Assembly: GCA_009746045.1 (NCBI GenBank)
Contig: RPFO01000972.1
Coordinates: 299,001-363,000 of the forward strand
DNA: 64,000 bases
Reading direction: 5' to 3'
From: Mesostigma viride
Taxonomy: Eukaryota; Streptophyta; Mesostigmatophyceae; Mesostigmatales; Mesostigmataceae
The notes under the pieces are model-generated. The model was not told where the DNA came from. It made no database searches and saw nothing but the letters and a program-made list of their open reading frames with translations. This document shows, one piece after another, positions 1 to 10,935 of this stretch; position 1 is the first letter of the stretch, and every line of letters begins with the position of its first letter. The position numbers and the translations under genes are program-made.

Positions 1-620
1 GGAGAGCATACACAAGGTGAGCTTAGGAGGGCGCAATGGTGTGACCTTCAAGCAAATAATGACGTAACTGTCATGACAAGGAAATCTCCCAAGAGACAGC
101 CAAGGCCAACTGTTGGCACTGGAGGTCTGGAGCGCATACGCAAGGTTAGTGAGGGATCTGATGCATGGGTATAGCAGTATCTGTGTACTTGTTAGCACGT
201 TATGTTTGTACGCAATTGTTATCATTGTATGTATAGTAGTATGTGTGTGTTGAATTTATTAGCACTGCATGTAGTGGAAGAGTAGTTTCAGGTCCCAACG
301 CAAGCTATAGGCCTTGGAGAGCATCCACAAGCCGGGTGAGGGACGGGCAAAGGTTAAATACAGGAGAAAAGCTTCGGACATAGCTAGCCAGGGAGAGGAG
401 TCCGTAGCCCAAGTCCCAACACAGGCTGCTGTCTTAAAGAGTATTGACAAGGTGGGTGAGGGATGTGAAGGGTATATGTGTGCAAGTACAGCGTATTGTA
501 TATGTGCCATTATAAGCGTGTGAAAGGAAGTGAAATGGTTCGAGTCCTAACCCCAACTGTTGGCCCTAGAGAGCATGCACATGGCGAGCAAGACGAAGGG
601 TGTGGCCTCAAGGCAGGCAG
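1..620 (+). repeat. Degenerate array of exon-end-like units
   Basis: About five diverged copies of a unit of roughly 100-150 bp are visible near 1-25, 128-150, 318-345, 433-460 and 570-590. Each has a core resembling GAGAGCATNCACAAG followed by a splice-donor-like GTGAG or GTTAG. Two are preceded by a related block beginning GTCCCAAC. Read on the plus strand, the cores give similar peptides (LERIRK, LESIHK, LKSIDK). The pattern matches the exon-edge copies in the recognised genes further right, so a real exon may lie here or just left of the window. No product is recognised. Confidence 0.45.
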
Positions 621-1180
621 AAGCATGCTATGGGGACAATGAATAGGTCAAAAGGGTATGACCGTGAGACAGTAAGAAGTATGCCATAGGAACAAGAAAT
701 AGGTCAAATTGTTGTGGCCTGACTGGTTGAGGCTTGAGTGTATGTATCGGAATTCATTATATGCTTTGAAGAGTCCTTTCCCGCCGCGTACATTTCTCGC
801 TAAAGGAGAACTGGATCTTTCGCGCCTGGTAGCAGTCTACGTCGATATGTTACAATGACATTCGGAGCTAGCTAGCTTCACTTTTCAGCGATGGGAGCGA
901 TTTTGCGACGAAATTTCTCGGCATCGTCTCCTTTTATTTAACACGAGCTGCATTGATCAAGGGTAGTCATCACACACCAAAGCCACACAGGCGAGCCATC
1001 AAGCAAAACAAATCCTACGCGTGCAATAGCCTTGATGGATGCAGCTCATAACTAGTGACACCACGCCGAATACGATAAGATTATACAAGAATAGTAGTCC
1101 ATTATACAATACGTTAGTACTATAGTTATACCATAGCACGGCGCAGTAGACTACAGTACGTACTATACAATAGTAGTCCA
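621..1180. other. Non-coding stretch, nothing recognised
   Basis: No supported gene, RNA or clear repeat is seen. Reading frames are short and lack family resemblance. Confidence 0.4.
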
Positions 1181-1183
1181 TGG

Positions 1184-1254
1184 CGCCATTGGTGCTGTTG
1201 GAGCCGTTGGTGCCGTTGGTGCCATTGGTGCCGTTGGTGCCGTTGGTGCCGTCG
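1184..1254. repeat. 9-bp microsatellite (GGTGCCGTT)n
   Basis: About eight imperfect copies of a 9 bp unit, GGTGCCGTT with small variants. On the minus strand it reads as a short Gly-Thr-Asn run (NGTNGT). No coding role is supported. Confidence 0.7.
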
Positions 1255-2040
1255 GACATGCCGGTCGGCACCCAGTGGTTTTTACGTTACTAGTCCAAAC
1301 TCAACGGTTCCAACGGCAACGCCAGAGCGGGAAACACTATCCCATTGTGACGTCAGGGTGTAACACTCCTCCCCCCTCGGGGCACAGAGGGAGCCCTCTA
1401 CCTTCGTCAAAGCGGTATCCATCGGGAAATTGCTCAACTCGGTGATACTGCTTGAAACAGCGAGAACACGGGAGAGCATTTCGTCCTCCTTTTTAAACAA
1501 GCGGGACGTCAGCGGACCTTGCAGAATAGCAGGTTCCCCCGGGCTTCCCCTGTACAACGGACAATAGCAAGTTCCCCTGTACAACGGACAAGTCTCCGAT
1601 ACAGCGGGGAAATTCGACATCCGTCAGGAAAACTATCAGTGGCCATTAAACGCGTAATCGATACCTTTCACGCGTAATCGATACCTTTCTGAACCCTTTC
1701 AAAGCGGCGGTTGCCAGCCTGAGTACTCTCCAGCAGCGAATAGTGGAGAGCTTCCCGTAGGCGGCGAGGATCTGTTGACAAGTAACTACCCTTGCACTCC
1801 CCTGCCTGCTGAACCAGGGACGCCCCTTTGTCCTTGTCTCGTAGCGGAGGCAGGGTGGGGGGCACAGCATGCCACCAAAACTCTTGTCGCCATGCATCAT
1901 GGATCCACTCAGATACCGATAGCCATTTCAATGGCCACTCCTGCTACCTGCAACGTAATGCTGCATTTTTCTTGCTGCTTCGAAGCTTGTAGACTACCCA
2001 AGCAAAATATTCAGGACACACAACCTACGCCACCTCTTGG
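1255..2040. other. Non-coding stretch, nothing recognised
   Basis: No supported gene. A 13-bp duplication (ACGCGTAATCGAT) occurs near 1,650-1,680. Minus-strand reading frames up to 112 codons lack recognisable motifs. Confidence 0.35.
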
Positions 2041-4465
2041 GTGATAGGGTCCGAGGGTTTGCTGGCTTCCATCAGCCTCAGCATGCCGATTAGAGCCCCT
2101 CTGTGCTCAGATGATGGGCATATTGCATCATATAGCTTCCTGTAGCGGTCCACTTTCTGGACTCGCCAGCAGTTTAGGTTGCAGCGTGCAACCTTACCCG
2201 AGTCTGGACAGCCATGCGGATTCCTGACGTCTTTACAACGATGAAGAGGTATCGTGTCTGTGGCGATGTCGCACTGTCAGAGCCTTCTGTTGACTCGTCT
2301 CCACCAGTCGGGTACCGTGATTGACCTCCAACTCAGGCTTTGTGAGGTCCATTTCATGGGCATCGTCAGTCATCAAAACCCTCCTATTGCACGTTACGTC
2401 CACTTTCCTGTCCAAGCTCAACAAATCTGCCATCTGGAAGCCTAAATCACGAGCTTCTCCCGCTTGATGGATGCGAGATCTGGTGTGAACTTGCTCATTT
2501 TCGGATCCATAGACGGATGGAGCTTGTAGACCATGCAAACCGAGTTTCTGTACGAGAGCCATGCAGCCGGCCCGGTTCGAGGACATCTTTTTGTGAACGG
2601 GCAGCGAAGGCGTGCTGACGTGCGACGCTGGGTTTACTATGTCGCAGCACTGGCCCAAGCCGGCATAAGGCCTATGTCTCCTCTGGTCGAGGCATAAAGT
2701 CCGCAGACGTGGGTCACCTTGGTACTCTCCGCGGCCGTCCAGCAGGCGTGTCTATCAGGCGCGTCCAACAGGCGCGTCCAGTACTCCGGATGGTCCTCCG
2801 CGCGTTTGTCGTGAGGGTGGCGCTCGGTATACAGATACACGTAAATTGAATAGTACTGAAATAGTAGTATAGTAAAAAAAGACTTTTGTAAAGCATATCG
2901 ATCGATATAGAGAGAGATATAGTATGTTTATTGATGCACGTCCACGCACGCTCCAAGGAGGCAGGGGACCGAGGGATGACCACGCTCCAAGGAGGCAGGG
3001 GAGCGAGGGATGACCACAGATACATGCGCTCGGTGAGAAAAACTTGGCCCTTCTAGCCTATGTAACCGGCGCAAAACTCCTGTAAAAAGGGCAGTATACT
3101 GAGTACCGCCAGCGGCATAGGCTTTTTGCACGCGATCGCCGGGTCCACCAACGTCAGCTGGCGGCCGGTGACCGAGTCTGGGAACTGCAGCTGGTAATTG
3201 CGGGCATCCGCCGAGCGAATGAGGGCTTAATGGAGTACTCAACGAAAGCATTTTGTTGGAATTTCTCAGATCCCTGACGTTCGCCCTCCTCCCCCCCTGC
3301 GCCCCCCATCCTCCCTGAGCATGGGCTGGGTGGCGGGTTCGCCCCTGGAGAAATCTTTTGAATATGCGCCGCACGGGGACTAGGGTGGGAAGCGAAGCCT
3401 CCTCCATGGGCACTGTATTATTCTACAAAATGTTTATTATTGGGCACTAAGTCATTCTACAAAATGTTTATTAGTCTTGGGCACTAAGTTATTCTACAAA
3501 ATGTTTATGATTCTTGGGCACTAAGTTATTCTACAAAATGTTTATTTTTCTTGGGCGCGGGGCTTGCTGAAGCGGGGTAATGGAGCCTGGCGCGTGGGCG
3601 CCGAGCATAGTCCACACTTTACAGGCGTGACTCCCAGCACGACACGATCCTTTGCTCCCAGTAAATACCAGCGCTTGTTTCCAACAAGATGCTGGCGGCC
3701 GTGCCATGCTCGGCGTCGGCAGTGACTGGGACAGTCGGCCCTGCGAGGAATGTGTATGCACTTGAGCGAGGAGTCGTCAAGACACCGTCACGTAAGACTG
3801 TTAAAATACCATTTCGGATCATGGGGGCACCACAGGGAACGAGGCCCCATGGTGGAGCCATATGCCGCTGGCGGGAGGGGCGCGCCGACATAGTAAACAC
3901 AGCGCCCCACATCAACACGCCTTCGCTGCCCGTTAGTCCTCAAATTGGGCCGGCAGCACGGTCTACAAGTTCCAACAATGTATGGAACCGAAAATCCAAA
4001 AGTTCACCCCAGACCTCGCATCCAGCAAGCGAGAGATGTTTGGGATGGAGGCCCCCAGATGGCAGGCGTGCTGAGCTGGTAGAAGAAAGTCGACGAGGTG
4101 TGGAATAGGAGGTTTTAGATGACCGAGGATGCCCATGAAATGGACCTCACAAAGCCTTTACCTTAATGGCCAAACAGGGTGCCTGACTGGTGGAGACGAG
4201 TCAACAGAAGGCTCAGTGCGACATCGCCACAGACACGATACCTGGCCATCGTTGTAAAGATGTCGGGAATCCGCATTGCTGTCCAGACTCGGGTAAGGTG
4301 TGCACGCTGCAACCTAAACTGCTGGCGAGTCCAGAAAGTGGACCGCTACAGGAAGCTATATGATGCAATATGCCCATCATCTGAGCACAGAGGGGCTCTA
4401 ATCGGCATGCTGAGGCTGATGGAAGCCAGCAAACCCTCCGACCCTATCACCCAAGATGTGGCGGA
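2041..4465. mobile_element. Foldback element with about 0.6 kb inverted arms
   Basis: The sequence at about 2,041-2,650 recurs inverted at about 3,880-4,465. Matching blocks include the outer ends (GGTGATAGGGTCCGAGGG against CCCTCCGACCCTATCACC), a middle block near 2,350 and 4,130, and inner blocks near 2,600 and 3,930. The arms are clearly diverged, with indels. The right arm holds an open frame (about 4,180-4,577) with a CxxC motif and no recognised family; the left arm holds its inverted relative. The spacer has short duplications (about 2,940-3,015) and a 50 bp tandem repeat. It could be a non-autonomous foldback transposon or an old inverted duplication; no transposase is seen. Confidence 0.55.
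3411..3556. repeat. Tandem repeat, about 50 bp x 3
   Basis: Three to four copies of a unit containing TTCTACAAAATGTTTAT and GGGCACTAAG, inside the spacer of the foldback element. Confidence 0.75.
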
Positions 4466-4577
4466 GGTTATGTGTCCTGAATATCTTGCTTGGGTAATCT
4501 ACAAGGTCCGAAGCAGCAAGAAAACTGCAGTTTTGCGTAGCATCAAGCGGGGCACGCCCTCCGAGATGGTGGGGTAA

Positions 4578-5001
4578 CTAGGGTAAGCCATCTTTGACTT
4601 CTCCAACACTCGACATGCGCAAGCACGTGCACAGGTTGTGCCGGTCTTTTCCCCAACACCGCACTGCTGCACCGGCCATTGCATGTGCGACACTTTTCGC
4701 TTTCCCGCTCGCGCGCATTTGTAGTTTGTGGCCAATCCTAATGCAACCTGCTTTCGTTCGGATTTGTTCGGAAAGTCAAGGGGTCACCTGATCAGACTAA
4801 CCAGCGAACTGTACGCCTGCGTTACAAAAAAACGGGTCACCGTATCCTTCTGTGATATCCGTAGAACTTCCTTTCCAAAGCTCAACCTAGATCAAACCCA
4901 ACCACCTGACTCCGACCTAGATCAAAAGCTTCTGCAACCCCCCCTTTTTTAAAGTCCGGGTGAAGAAGACGAAATAACCCCAAGCCGGAACGTGAACTGC
5001 T
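4578..5001. other. Non-coding stretch, nothing recognised
   Basis: No supported gene or RNA. The end of this stretch (about 4,985-5,001) leads into the tandem repeat that follows. Confidence 0.35.
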
Positions 5002-5259
5002 GGGTCTAGAGAGCATTTATAAGGCAGAAGGGACACATTAGGGTGGGTCTAGAGAGCATTTATAAGGCAGAAGGGACACATTAGGGTGGGTCTAGAGAGC
5101 ATTTATAAGGCAGAAGGGACACATTAGGGTGGGTCTAGAGAGCATTTATAAGGCAGAAGGGACACATTAGGGTGGGTCTAGAGAGCATTTATAAGGCAGA
5201 AGGGACACATTAGGGTGGGTCTAGAGAGCATTTATAAGGCAGAAGGGACACATTAGGGG
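5002..5259. repeat. Minisatellite, 43 bp x 6
   Basis: Six essentially identical copies of a 43 bp unit that starts GGGTCTAGAGAGCATTTAT. The GAGAGCAT core matches the core of the degenerate array at the left edge of the window, so the two are probably related. Confidence 0.9.
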
Positions 5260-5420
5260 TCACCGGTGCAGCTAGCATGCCTTTTGCGCACATGACCGTC
5301 CATGCCGTGAGGGAGCGGAATTAGCGCAGGAGTTACACGCGAGCTGTTGGCTCGAAAGAGCACCAAACAGGTGGGCCAGAGGCACCCGTGGGAATTGTGA
5401 TGTAGTTGAATGCGGTTGGA

Positions 5421-5858
5421 TTTATAGAGAGGGTGTACTCTCCGTGCGTTCTCATTCATAGAGAGTGTGTACTCTCCGGGCGTTGTTATTGATAGAGAGT
5501 GTGTACTCTCCGTGCGTTCTCATTCATAGAGAGTGTGTACTCTCCGGGCGTTGTTATTGATAGAGAGTGTGTACTCTCCGGGCGTTGTTATTGATAGAGA
5601 GTGTGTACTCTCCGGGCGTTATCATTGATAGAGAGTGTGTACTCTCCGGGCGTTGTTATTGATAGAGAGTGTGTACTCTCCGGGCGTTGTTATTGATAGA
5701 GAGTGTGTACTCTCCGGGCGTTATCATTCATAGAGAGTGTGTACTCTCCGGGCGTTATCATTGATAGAGAGTGTGTACTCTCCGGGCGTTATCATTGATA
5801 GAGAGTGTGTACTCTCCGGGCGTTGTTATTGATAGAGAGTGTGTACTCTCCGGGCGTT
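5421..5858. repeat. Minisatellite, 34 bp x about 13
   Basis: About thirteen near-identical 34 bp units. Each contains the small palindrome GAGAGTGTGTACTCTC, so a single strand could form a ladder of hairpins. The final bases of each unit alternate between TTGTTATT, TATCATT and TCTCATT. Confidence 0.9.
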
Positions 5859-7393
5859 ACGATGAGGATGCACACTCGGTTCATCGACAAGGACTCAAAG
5901 CGAGGGGCGGCCGGTAGCTCGATCGTGAGTATTGTAGGAGCTCCATGCAGGCTTTGGAGAGTGTTCATCCACCCACAAGGGCAGCGAGAGACGCAATGGT
6001 TTAGTTACACGGTTGGCTGGTTGCCAATTCATTCGGTCGCCTTGTGGATGTTTTTTTGCCCCTGGATGGGACTATACATTTTATCATTCAATACATCGTA
6101 TTGGATTTGTCTGGCTTGAGAGGCGTTTGCATGGAGAATGGGGTGGAGGTATATTATGTAACGACCCGGGATTCGGCCTCCACCACGGCCTCTAACCCAG
6201 TGGCCTCGGCTAACCTGGCCTAAACTAACTAACCCGGTAGATGTAGTGACCCTGTTTTGCTTTTTGAAATATCTTGGAACTCCCGACTCTAATGCTTTAC
6301 GAAAATTTTGTCCATACTGAGCCATCAACACGTTTACTTAGACATCATCGGACAATAATACAATAACGTGGTTCGACTAGCTGTAAGAAGCCATAACTCA
6401 GGTCAAACTATCGACACAAGGAATTTACCACACCTAAATTGGCCAACAGCCTCGTGGGTGCTAGGGCCAAACGTGGCCCTCGCCCGTACGATCAAAGGTA
6501 GGCTAGATCTACGCAAGACAACACTCTATTGCCACGTAGGGCGGCACTGGTCCGGACCACACAGAGTACCAACGGTCACAACCAACGGTCCAGGCCACAA
6601 AGTACGCAGCGCGGCGCCATGGGCACTATGTCACTGAAATCAAATACTAAGTGACCGAACACACGACCGGGACTTCCGATCGGTAGGCCCTAACTTTACG
6701 TAGGATCAACCAAATCAAACGGACGCAACGCCGAATTCACAGCAGAACTAACAACAGTTTGTTAAGAGCCGTAACATATTGTATACATATGGCACTATGT
6801 GCTGGAATATACGTGTCAGGGATTGAGAGGCGTGTGCATGGAGCATGGGGTGGATGTGCATGGGCACCCTGTTGGTTGTTTGCGATGCCTGTTTGCCCAC
6901 GTGCCTCCCTGGTGGGTCCACCCTGTACACGCCCGTGGTGCGGGAGAGCAACTGTTCGAGTTGGCAAACCTGACAGACCAGGTAACATTGAGGAACAACA
7001 AGGAGCCACTCTTCCAGTTGGTAAAACATCCTGCTGAGAGCTCCTACCATCAGGTGGCATTCCTATCCGCTGTGCGCATTACCCATATCCGGTCATGTGG
7101 CGTCCCAGGGACAGGGTCCTGTCTAGCTTTATTGCTCCATGGGTACCAAATTTTCAGCATCAGCGTAACATTAGCTTTACCGTCAATTTTACAATATGCT
7201 TTAAATTTATGTGGATGGGCACGTAAAGTGTACCATTGCGTGCGCGGAGGCATCTGCGTTAGACGTCTACATCTATCTATGTTTGGAATTATAAGCATTG
7301 GCAGGATGAAAGCCACATTCCGGTAATCATATTTATCGCTTGTGTTGGAATGAACCAATTATTGGTGGCATATATGTCTTATCCACACCGCAG
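5859..7393. other. Non-coding stretch with one diverged direct repeat
   Basis: A segment near 6,110-6,160 (core GAGAGGCGTTTGCATGGAG) recurs, diverged, near 6,815-6,865. At about 6,950-7,035 two similar pieces (CTGTTCGAGTTGG and CTCTTCCAGTTGG), each followed by GTAA, again look like an exon edge and its copy. No gene is recognised. Confidence 0.35.
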
Positions 7394-7485
7394 GTGCTGG
7401 AGACCTACATTTGGCTCAGCTTCCGCTTCCCTGACCTATTCCACGAGCGCCAGGTGGCACGCTCCCAGAAGACCATCTGTGAAAA
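7394..7485 (+). pseudogene. Isolated exon resembling the SUV3 (SUPV3L1) RNA helicase C-terminal region
   Basis: A 92 bp block is framed by a good acceptor (CCGCAG, ending 7,393) and a good donor (GTACGTG, from 7,486). It encodes 30 codons including ETYIWLSFRFPDLFHE. This resembles the 'LYLWLSFRFP' helix near the C-terminus of the mitochondrial/organellar SUV3 DExH RNA helicases. No other SUV3 exon was found on either side. If the donor is not used, the frame runs to a TAG at 7,507. It is either a lone exon of a gene extending left of the window or a gene fragment copied here. The family match comes from recall of the motif, not an alignment. Confidence 0.45.
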
Positions 7486-7520
7486 GTACGTGCCTGACGA
7501 TTGCTAGTCATATGTATATT

Positions 7521-7597
7521 GAGTTAAGTAATGCGATACGCGTTACTTTTGCATACTTGCAAGAATGCAAAGGTAATGTGTATCGCATTACTTAACT
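7521..7597. mobile_element. Short hairpin element, 76 bp
   Basis: Nearly perfect inverted repeat: arm AGTTAAGTAATGCGATAC... pairs with its complement across a loop of about 6 bases (CTTGCA). It lies just after the SUV3-like exon. It looks like a very small foldback element or a structured site. No clear target duplication. Confidence 0.6.
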
Positions 7598-7639
7598 GAT
7601 TGATAAGAACACTTGTTCACCGCGGTGCACATCAATACG

Positions 7640-7770
7640 TGGTCTTGTGGAAACAGGAGCATGGTAGCCCAGCGTAGCATGCATAGGAGAGGAGGGGGAT
7701 ATTCGATATCGACACGTACTACCACCCTCCCGTTCAAGTCCACCCAGCAGCCTGCGGCGTCAAATATAGT
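7640..7770 (-). pseudogene. Broken copy of COMM-domain exon 3 end
   Basis: Minus-strand sequence matches the end of exon 3 of the COMM-domain gene at 26,560-26,740. It covers the DAAGG-LLDFDWRVV region, the donor-like GTACGTGT and the following intron bases. Here the conserved DFDWR reads DLNGR. It is an incomplete duplicated gene fragment 19 kb from its parent and in the same orientation. Confidence 0.6.
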
Positions 7771-8570
7771 TATGTGATCGTGTAAGTCGCGCGTCCTTAA
7801 GTTGTGTGTATTAACAGGTACTCTCCGGTAAGTTATCGACAAGATTTAAGGGGAGGGTCCCATAGAAATATATCAAAACTTACCCCCCCTAATAACTACA
7901 GAAATGCAACTGACAACCACTGAATGATGTTTGGGGACCATAAACATGATGTTTGGGCATGCATACCACCACTTGTTGGGGGTACTACCCCCAGCCATAC
8001 ACCGGCTATGAGCTAAAAATAGAAAAAAACGCTGTCCGGGGCACATCTTGCCCAGAACAGTGGGAGAACCAGTTGCATGAAAAAAGCACACCCCATATAA
8101 AAATGTCATGGGACATTGTTTCTACCTAATTGGATCAACAAAATCAGCACATCCCTTTGAGTTATTAATTTTTGGGCCAAAAATACGCTTTTTTAGGCGG
8201 GGCGTCCCCATACACACTCATAACACATCAATTAGGCCTGAAAAGCACAAGTCAAATTCTGTCATGACCATAGAAGGCACTGTCAAAGTTTGGTGGCATT
8301 CTGAGCTCAGCTGTAGCAGTTATTAAGTTTGGCAGTTGGCCACCTGTGCAGACGCTAAGGAAGGCATTAGTGAGTATTAAGGCACACTAACACTTCCTAT
8401 GCCATCCAAAAGGCTCCTGACCATGCCCAATTCGACCACAATGTACAAGGAGGTGGCTGGGCACGTCATGTGCCCTTGCCTTACCTCGACACGGGCAACC
8501 TGTTGCGTGTGTGCACAACAATGAGGCAGGTAGCTCTACATGCCTAGCCAACACTTCTAAAGCATATTCC
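7771..8570. other. Non-coding stretch, nothing recognised
   Basis: No gene, RNA or clear repeat is supported here. Confidence 0.35.
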
Positions 8571-8673
8571 AGGTTTATGGTGTGGGCATCATCCCAAAAC
8601 CAAGCTCAAACACACCCTAGCAAGCCATATCCACTAATTGCCCAACAAGGGTAACAACAGACAGTCCACAGAG
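8571..8673. repeat. Left half of dispersed repeat family X, split by the retroelement
   Basis: Resembles about 56,790-56,900 (for example the stretches reading GTGTGGGCATCATCCCAAAACC and CACACCCTAG). The other half of the same family resumes at 10,814, after the PAT-like element, so that element inserted into a copy of this repeat. Confidence 0.6.
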
Positions 8674-10813
8674 AATCGGATTTCTCTGAAAATAGTTTAT
8701 TAAACAGCATGCGGGAAAGAAAGGGCCGCCACAACCTTGTGGCTGTACATGCAGAAAGGCTTGTTAGACAAATGGGGACGGCTTGTTGTTTACCGGGGAA
8801 TCCTACTGGCAACTAGCTTTGCCTTTTGTAAGTCAGGCGCCGTTTGTTTGAACGGCCGGCCATGTGTTGAATGCTGACGGAAGTTGCGTCAAAAAGCTGT
8901 AATAAAATCTGATGTAACCAGCACTCACCAATTGATTGGTGTGCTGCTTGGTTGGGTAGTGTGTTCAGGGTTGCATTCGAAGAGTACACATGGCCTGACA
9001 GCTCAGACGTGTGACAGATGAGCTGGCTGGCTGAATTATTAAATTGTCAGCGTTAGGATATTTCTGGTTTTGCCGTTTTCCATTTTGACGGTAGGCTTGA
9101 TAAGCATGGTCGGCGGGTTGTGACCCGTAATTGTTTCTTTGAATGTGCTCACTGAAGCAGTATGCGCGGCCTCGCTGCTATGGCGGCGGGGCTAAAGAAA
9201 ATTAGGCAAAGACCCCGTCCTTGCCTGCTATGAAGTCGCGGGCTTTGCGACTTCACGGCAGGTAGGGGCGGTTTGAACGGAACGGAAATTTCGCGTTACC
9301 AATGTGCCAAGTGGTTCTGGTTGGCACCTTGCTGGGCAGCGTCTCGGTGGTCATAGAAAGTGGGCTGGGCGCCCCGCCCCGGCTGCTGGTAATTCCAGCA
9401 GCGGAGCCAATCATGTCGACTAAGAAGTCCGCAGCTGATGCGGAAACTGTGCGAAGGTCAATAGATTAATTTGGATTCCATGAGACTGCGCTGGTAGTCA
9501 GTCAGCGGCCCACCGCCTAGGGCGCTGCATGGCGCTGCCTTCGGCTTGGTGCGCGGCCCTTTTTTGTTATGGGCCAGCGAGGGATATAAGGGTGACGCGC
9601 GGCCGGCTAATTTCTTGCGTTCCGGAAGAAAATATATTTGCAAAATTCCCACAAAAGGAACCGAGTATCGGAAAGGCGTCTCGGCTGACAGTGGCAGTGT
9701 CTGGCCTTGTCGTCTCTCCCTGCTCAGCACCCGGCAGGTAGCGGTTCAAACCCTGGTGGCGTCGGAATGCGAATTTTCTGGGTTTTTATCCGGAATAATA
9801 TTTTGCTGAGGCGGCTCCGCGGATTCGCTAACCTTTTATTGTCGGGCCCCTTAGGGGGTTATTATAGCCTTGTGCGGGCTGAGTCGCCATGAAGGAGATG
9901 TTGCGACACGCCCCACTTTGTGGTCTTTTATGGAAGCGGCTACCCTCGAGGCTGCTCGGAAGAGGGGGGGGGTCTTCTCCTTTTCTTTGTTCACTGTTAT
10001 TGGGGCAACAGTGATCCTATCAAGTTTTGTTTCCTGAGCGGCGACAGTGCGGGGGAGGAGGGTAATGGCGCCAGGGACTGGGGTGGATCGGGGGGCTCTT
10101 GCTCCTGCATGCGAGGGAGACGAGATGACTACTTAAACCTGCCTTTGGCAGGGGCTCTACTCATTGTTTTCAATCAAATGCTGGTTTTCTTGGGAGCTCA
10201 AGTGTCATAATCGGATTTCTCTGAAAATAGTTTATTAAACAGCATGCGGGAAAGAAAGGGCCGCCACAACCTTGTGGCTGTACATGCAGAAAGGCTTGTT
10301 AGACGAATGGGGACGGCTTGTTGTTTACCGGGGAATCCTACTGGCAACTAGCTTTGCCTTTTGTAAGTCAGGCGCCGTTTGTTTGAACGGCCGGCCATGT
10401 GTTGAATGCTGACGGAAGTTGCGTCAAAAAGCTGTAATAAAATCTGATGTAACCAGCACTCACCAATTGATTGGTGTGCTGCTTGGTTGGGTAGTGTGTT
10501 CAGGGTTGCATTCGAAGAGTACACATGGCCTGACAGCTCAGACGTGTGACAGATGAGCTGGCTGGCTGAATTATTAAATTGTCAGCGTTAGGATATTTCT
10601 GGTTTTGCCGTTTTCCATTTTGACGGTAGGCTTGATAAGCATGGTCGGCGGGTTGTGACCCGTAATTGTTTCTTCCCACCCATCCCACCCTTGGGGGGCT
10701 CTTGCTCCTGCATGCGAGGGAGACGAGATGACTACTTAAACCTGCCTTTGGCAGGGGCTCTACTCATTGTTTTCAATCAAATGCTGGTTTTCTTGGGAGC
10801 TCAAGTGTCATAA
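8674..10813. mobile_element. Non-autonomous PAT/Ngaro (TOC1-like) retroelement with split direct repeats
   Basis: The layout is A1 (8,674-9,139), internal region (9,140-10,089), B1 (10,090-10,210), A2 (10,209-10,674), an 18 bp linker, then B2 (10,693-10,813). A1 and A2 are each 466 bp and seem to differ at about one base. B1 and B2 are each 121 bp and identical as far as I can read. This A1-ORF-B1-A2-B2 order is the split direct repeat of tyrosine-recombinase retrotransposons of the DIRS order (PAT, Ngaro, Kangaroo, and TOC1 of Chlamydomonas). The internal 950 bp has no reverse transcriptase or recombinase, so it would need a helper. No target duplication is seen, as expected for recombinase integration. 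A related unoccupied site lies near 56,895. The near-identical repeats imply recent activity. Confidence 0.8.
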
Positions 10814-10935
10814 AGCAGAATTATCATACATGCTGCTTGCCAAGGCTTCTTACCATGGTTACCTTGCCTTGCTAGCATATGAATTAGGGCTCTCCCATTT
10901 TAGTGGGAGAAAGGCCAACAAGACAACGATAACCC
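10814..10935. repeat. Right half of repeat family X
   Basis: Continues the family interrupted at 8,673. It shares a long match beginning AAGGCTTCTTACCATGG with 56,925-56,970. Confidence 0.6.

Noticed and set aside
9700-9760. Possible tRNA gene because of a GGTTCAAACCC box
   Set aside because: Flanking bases do not form the T-arm or acceptor stems, and no matching A box was found at the right distance.
8674-10813. Ordinary LTR retrotransposon
   Set aside because: The repeats are not simple terminal pairs; they are split as A1...B1-A2-B2, and there is no target duplication.
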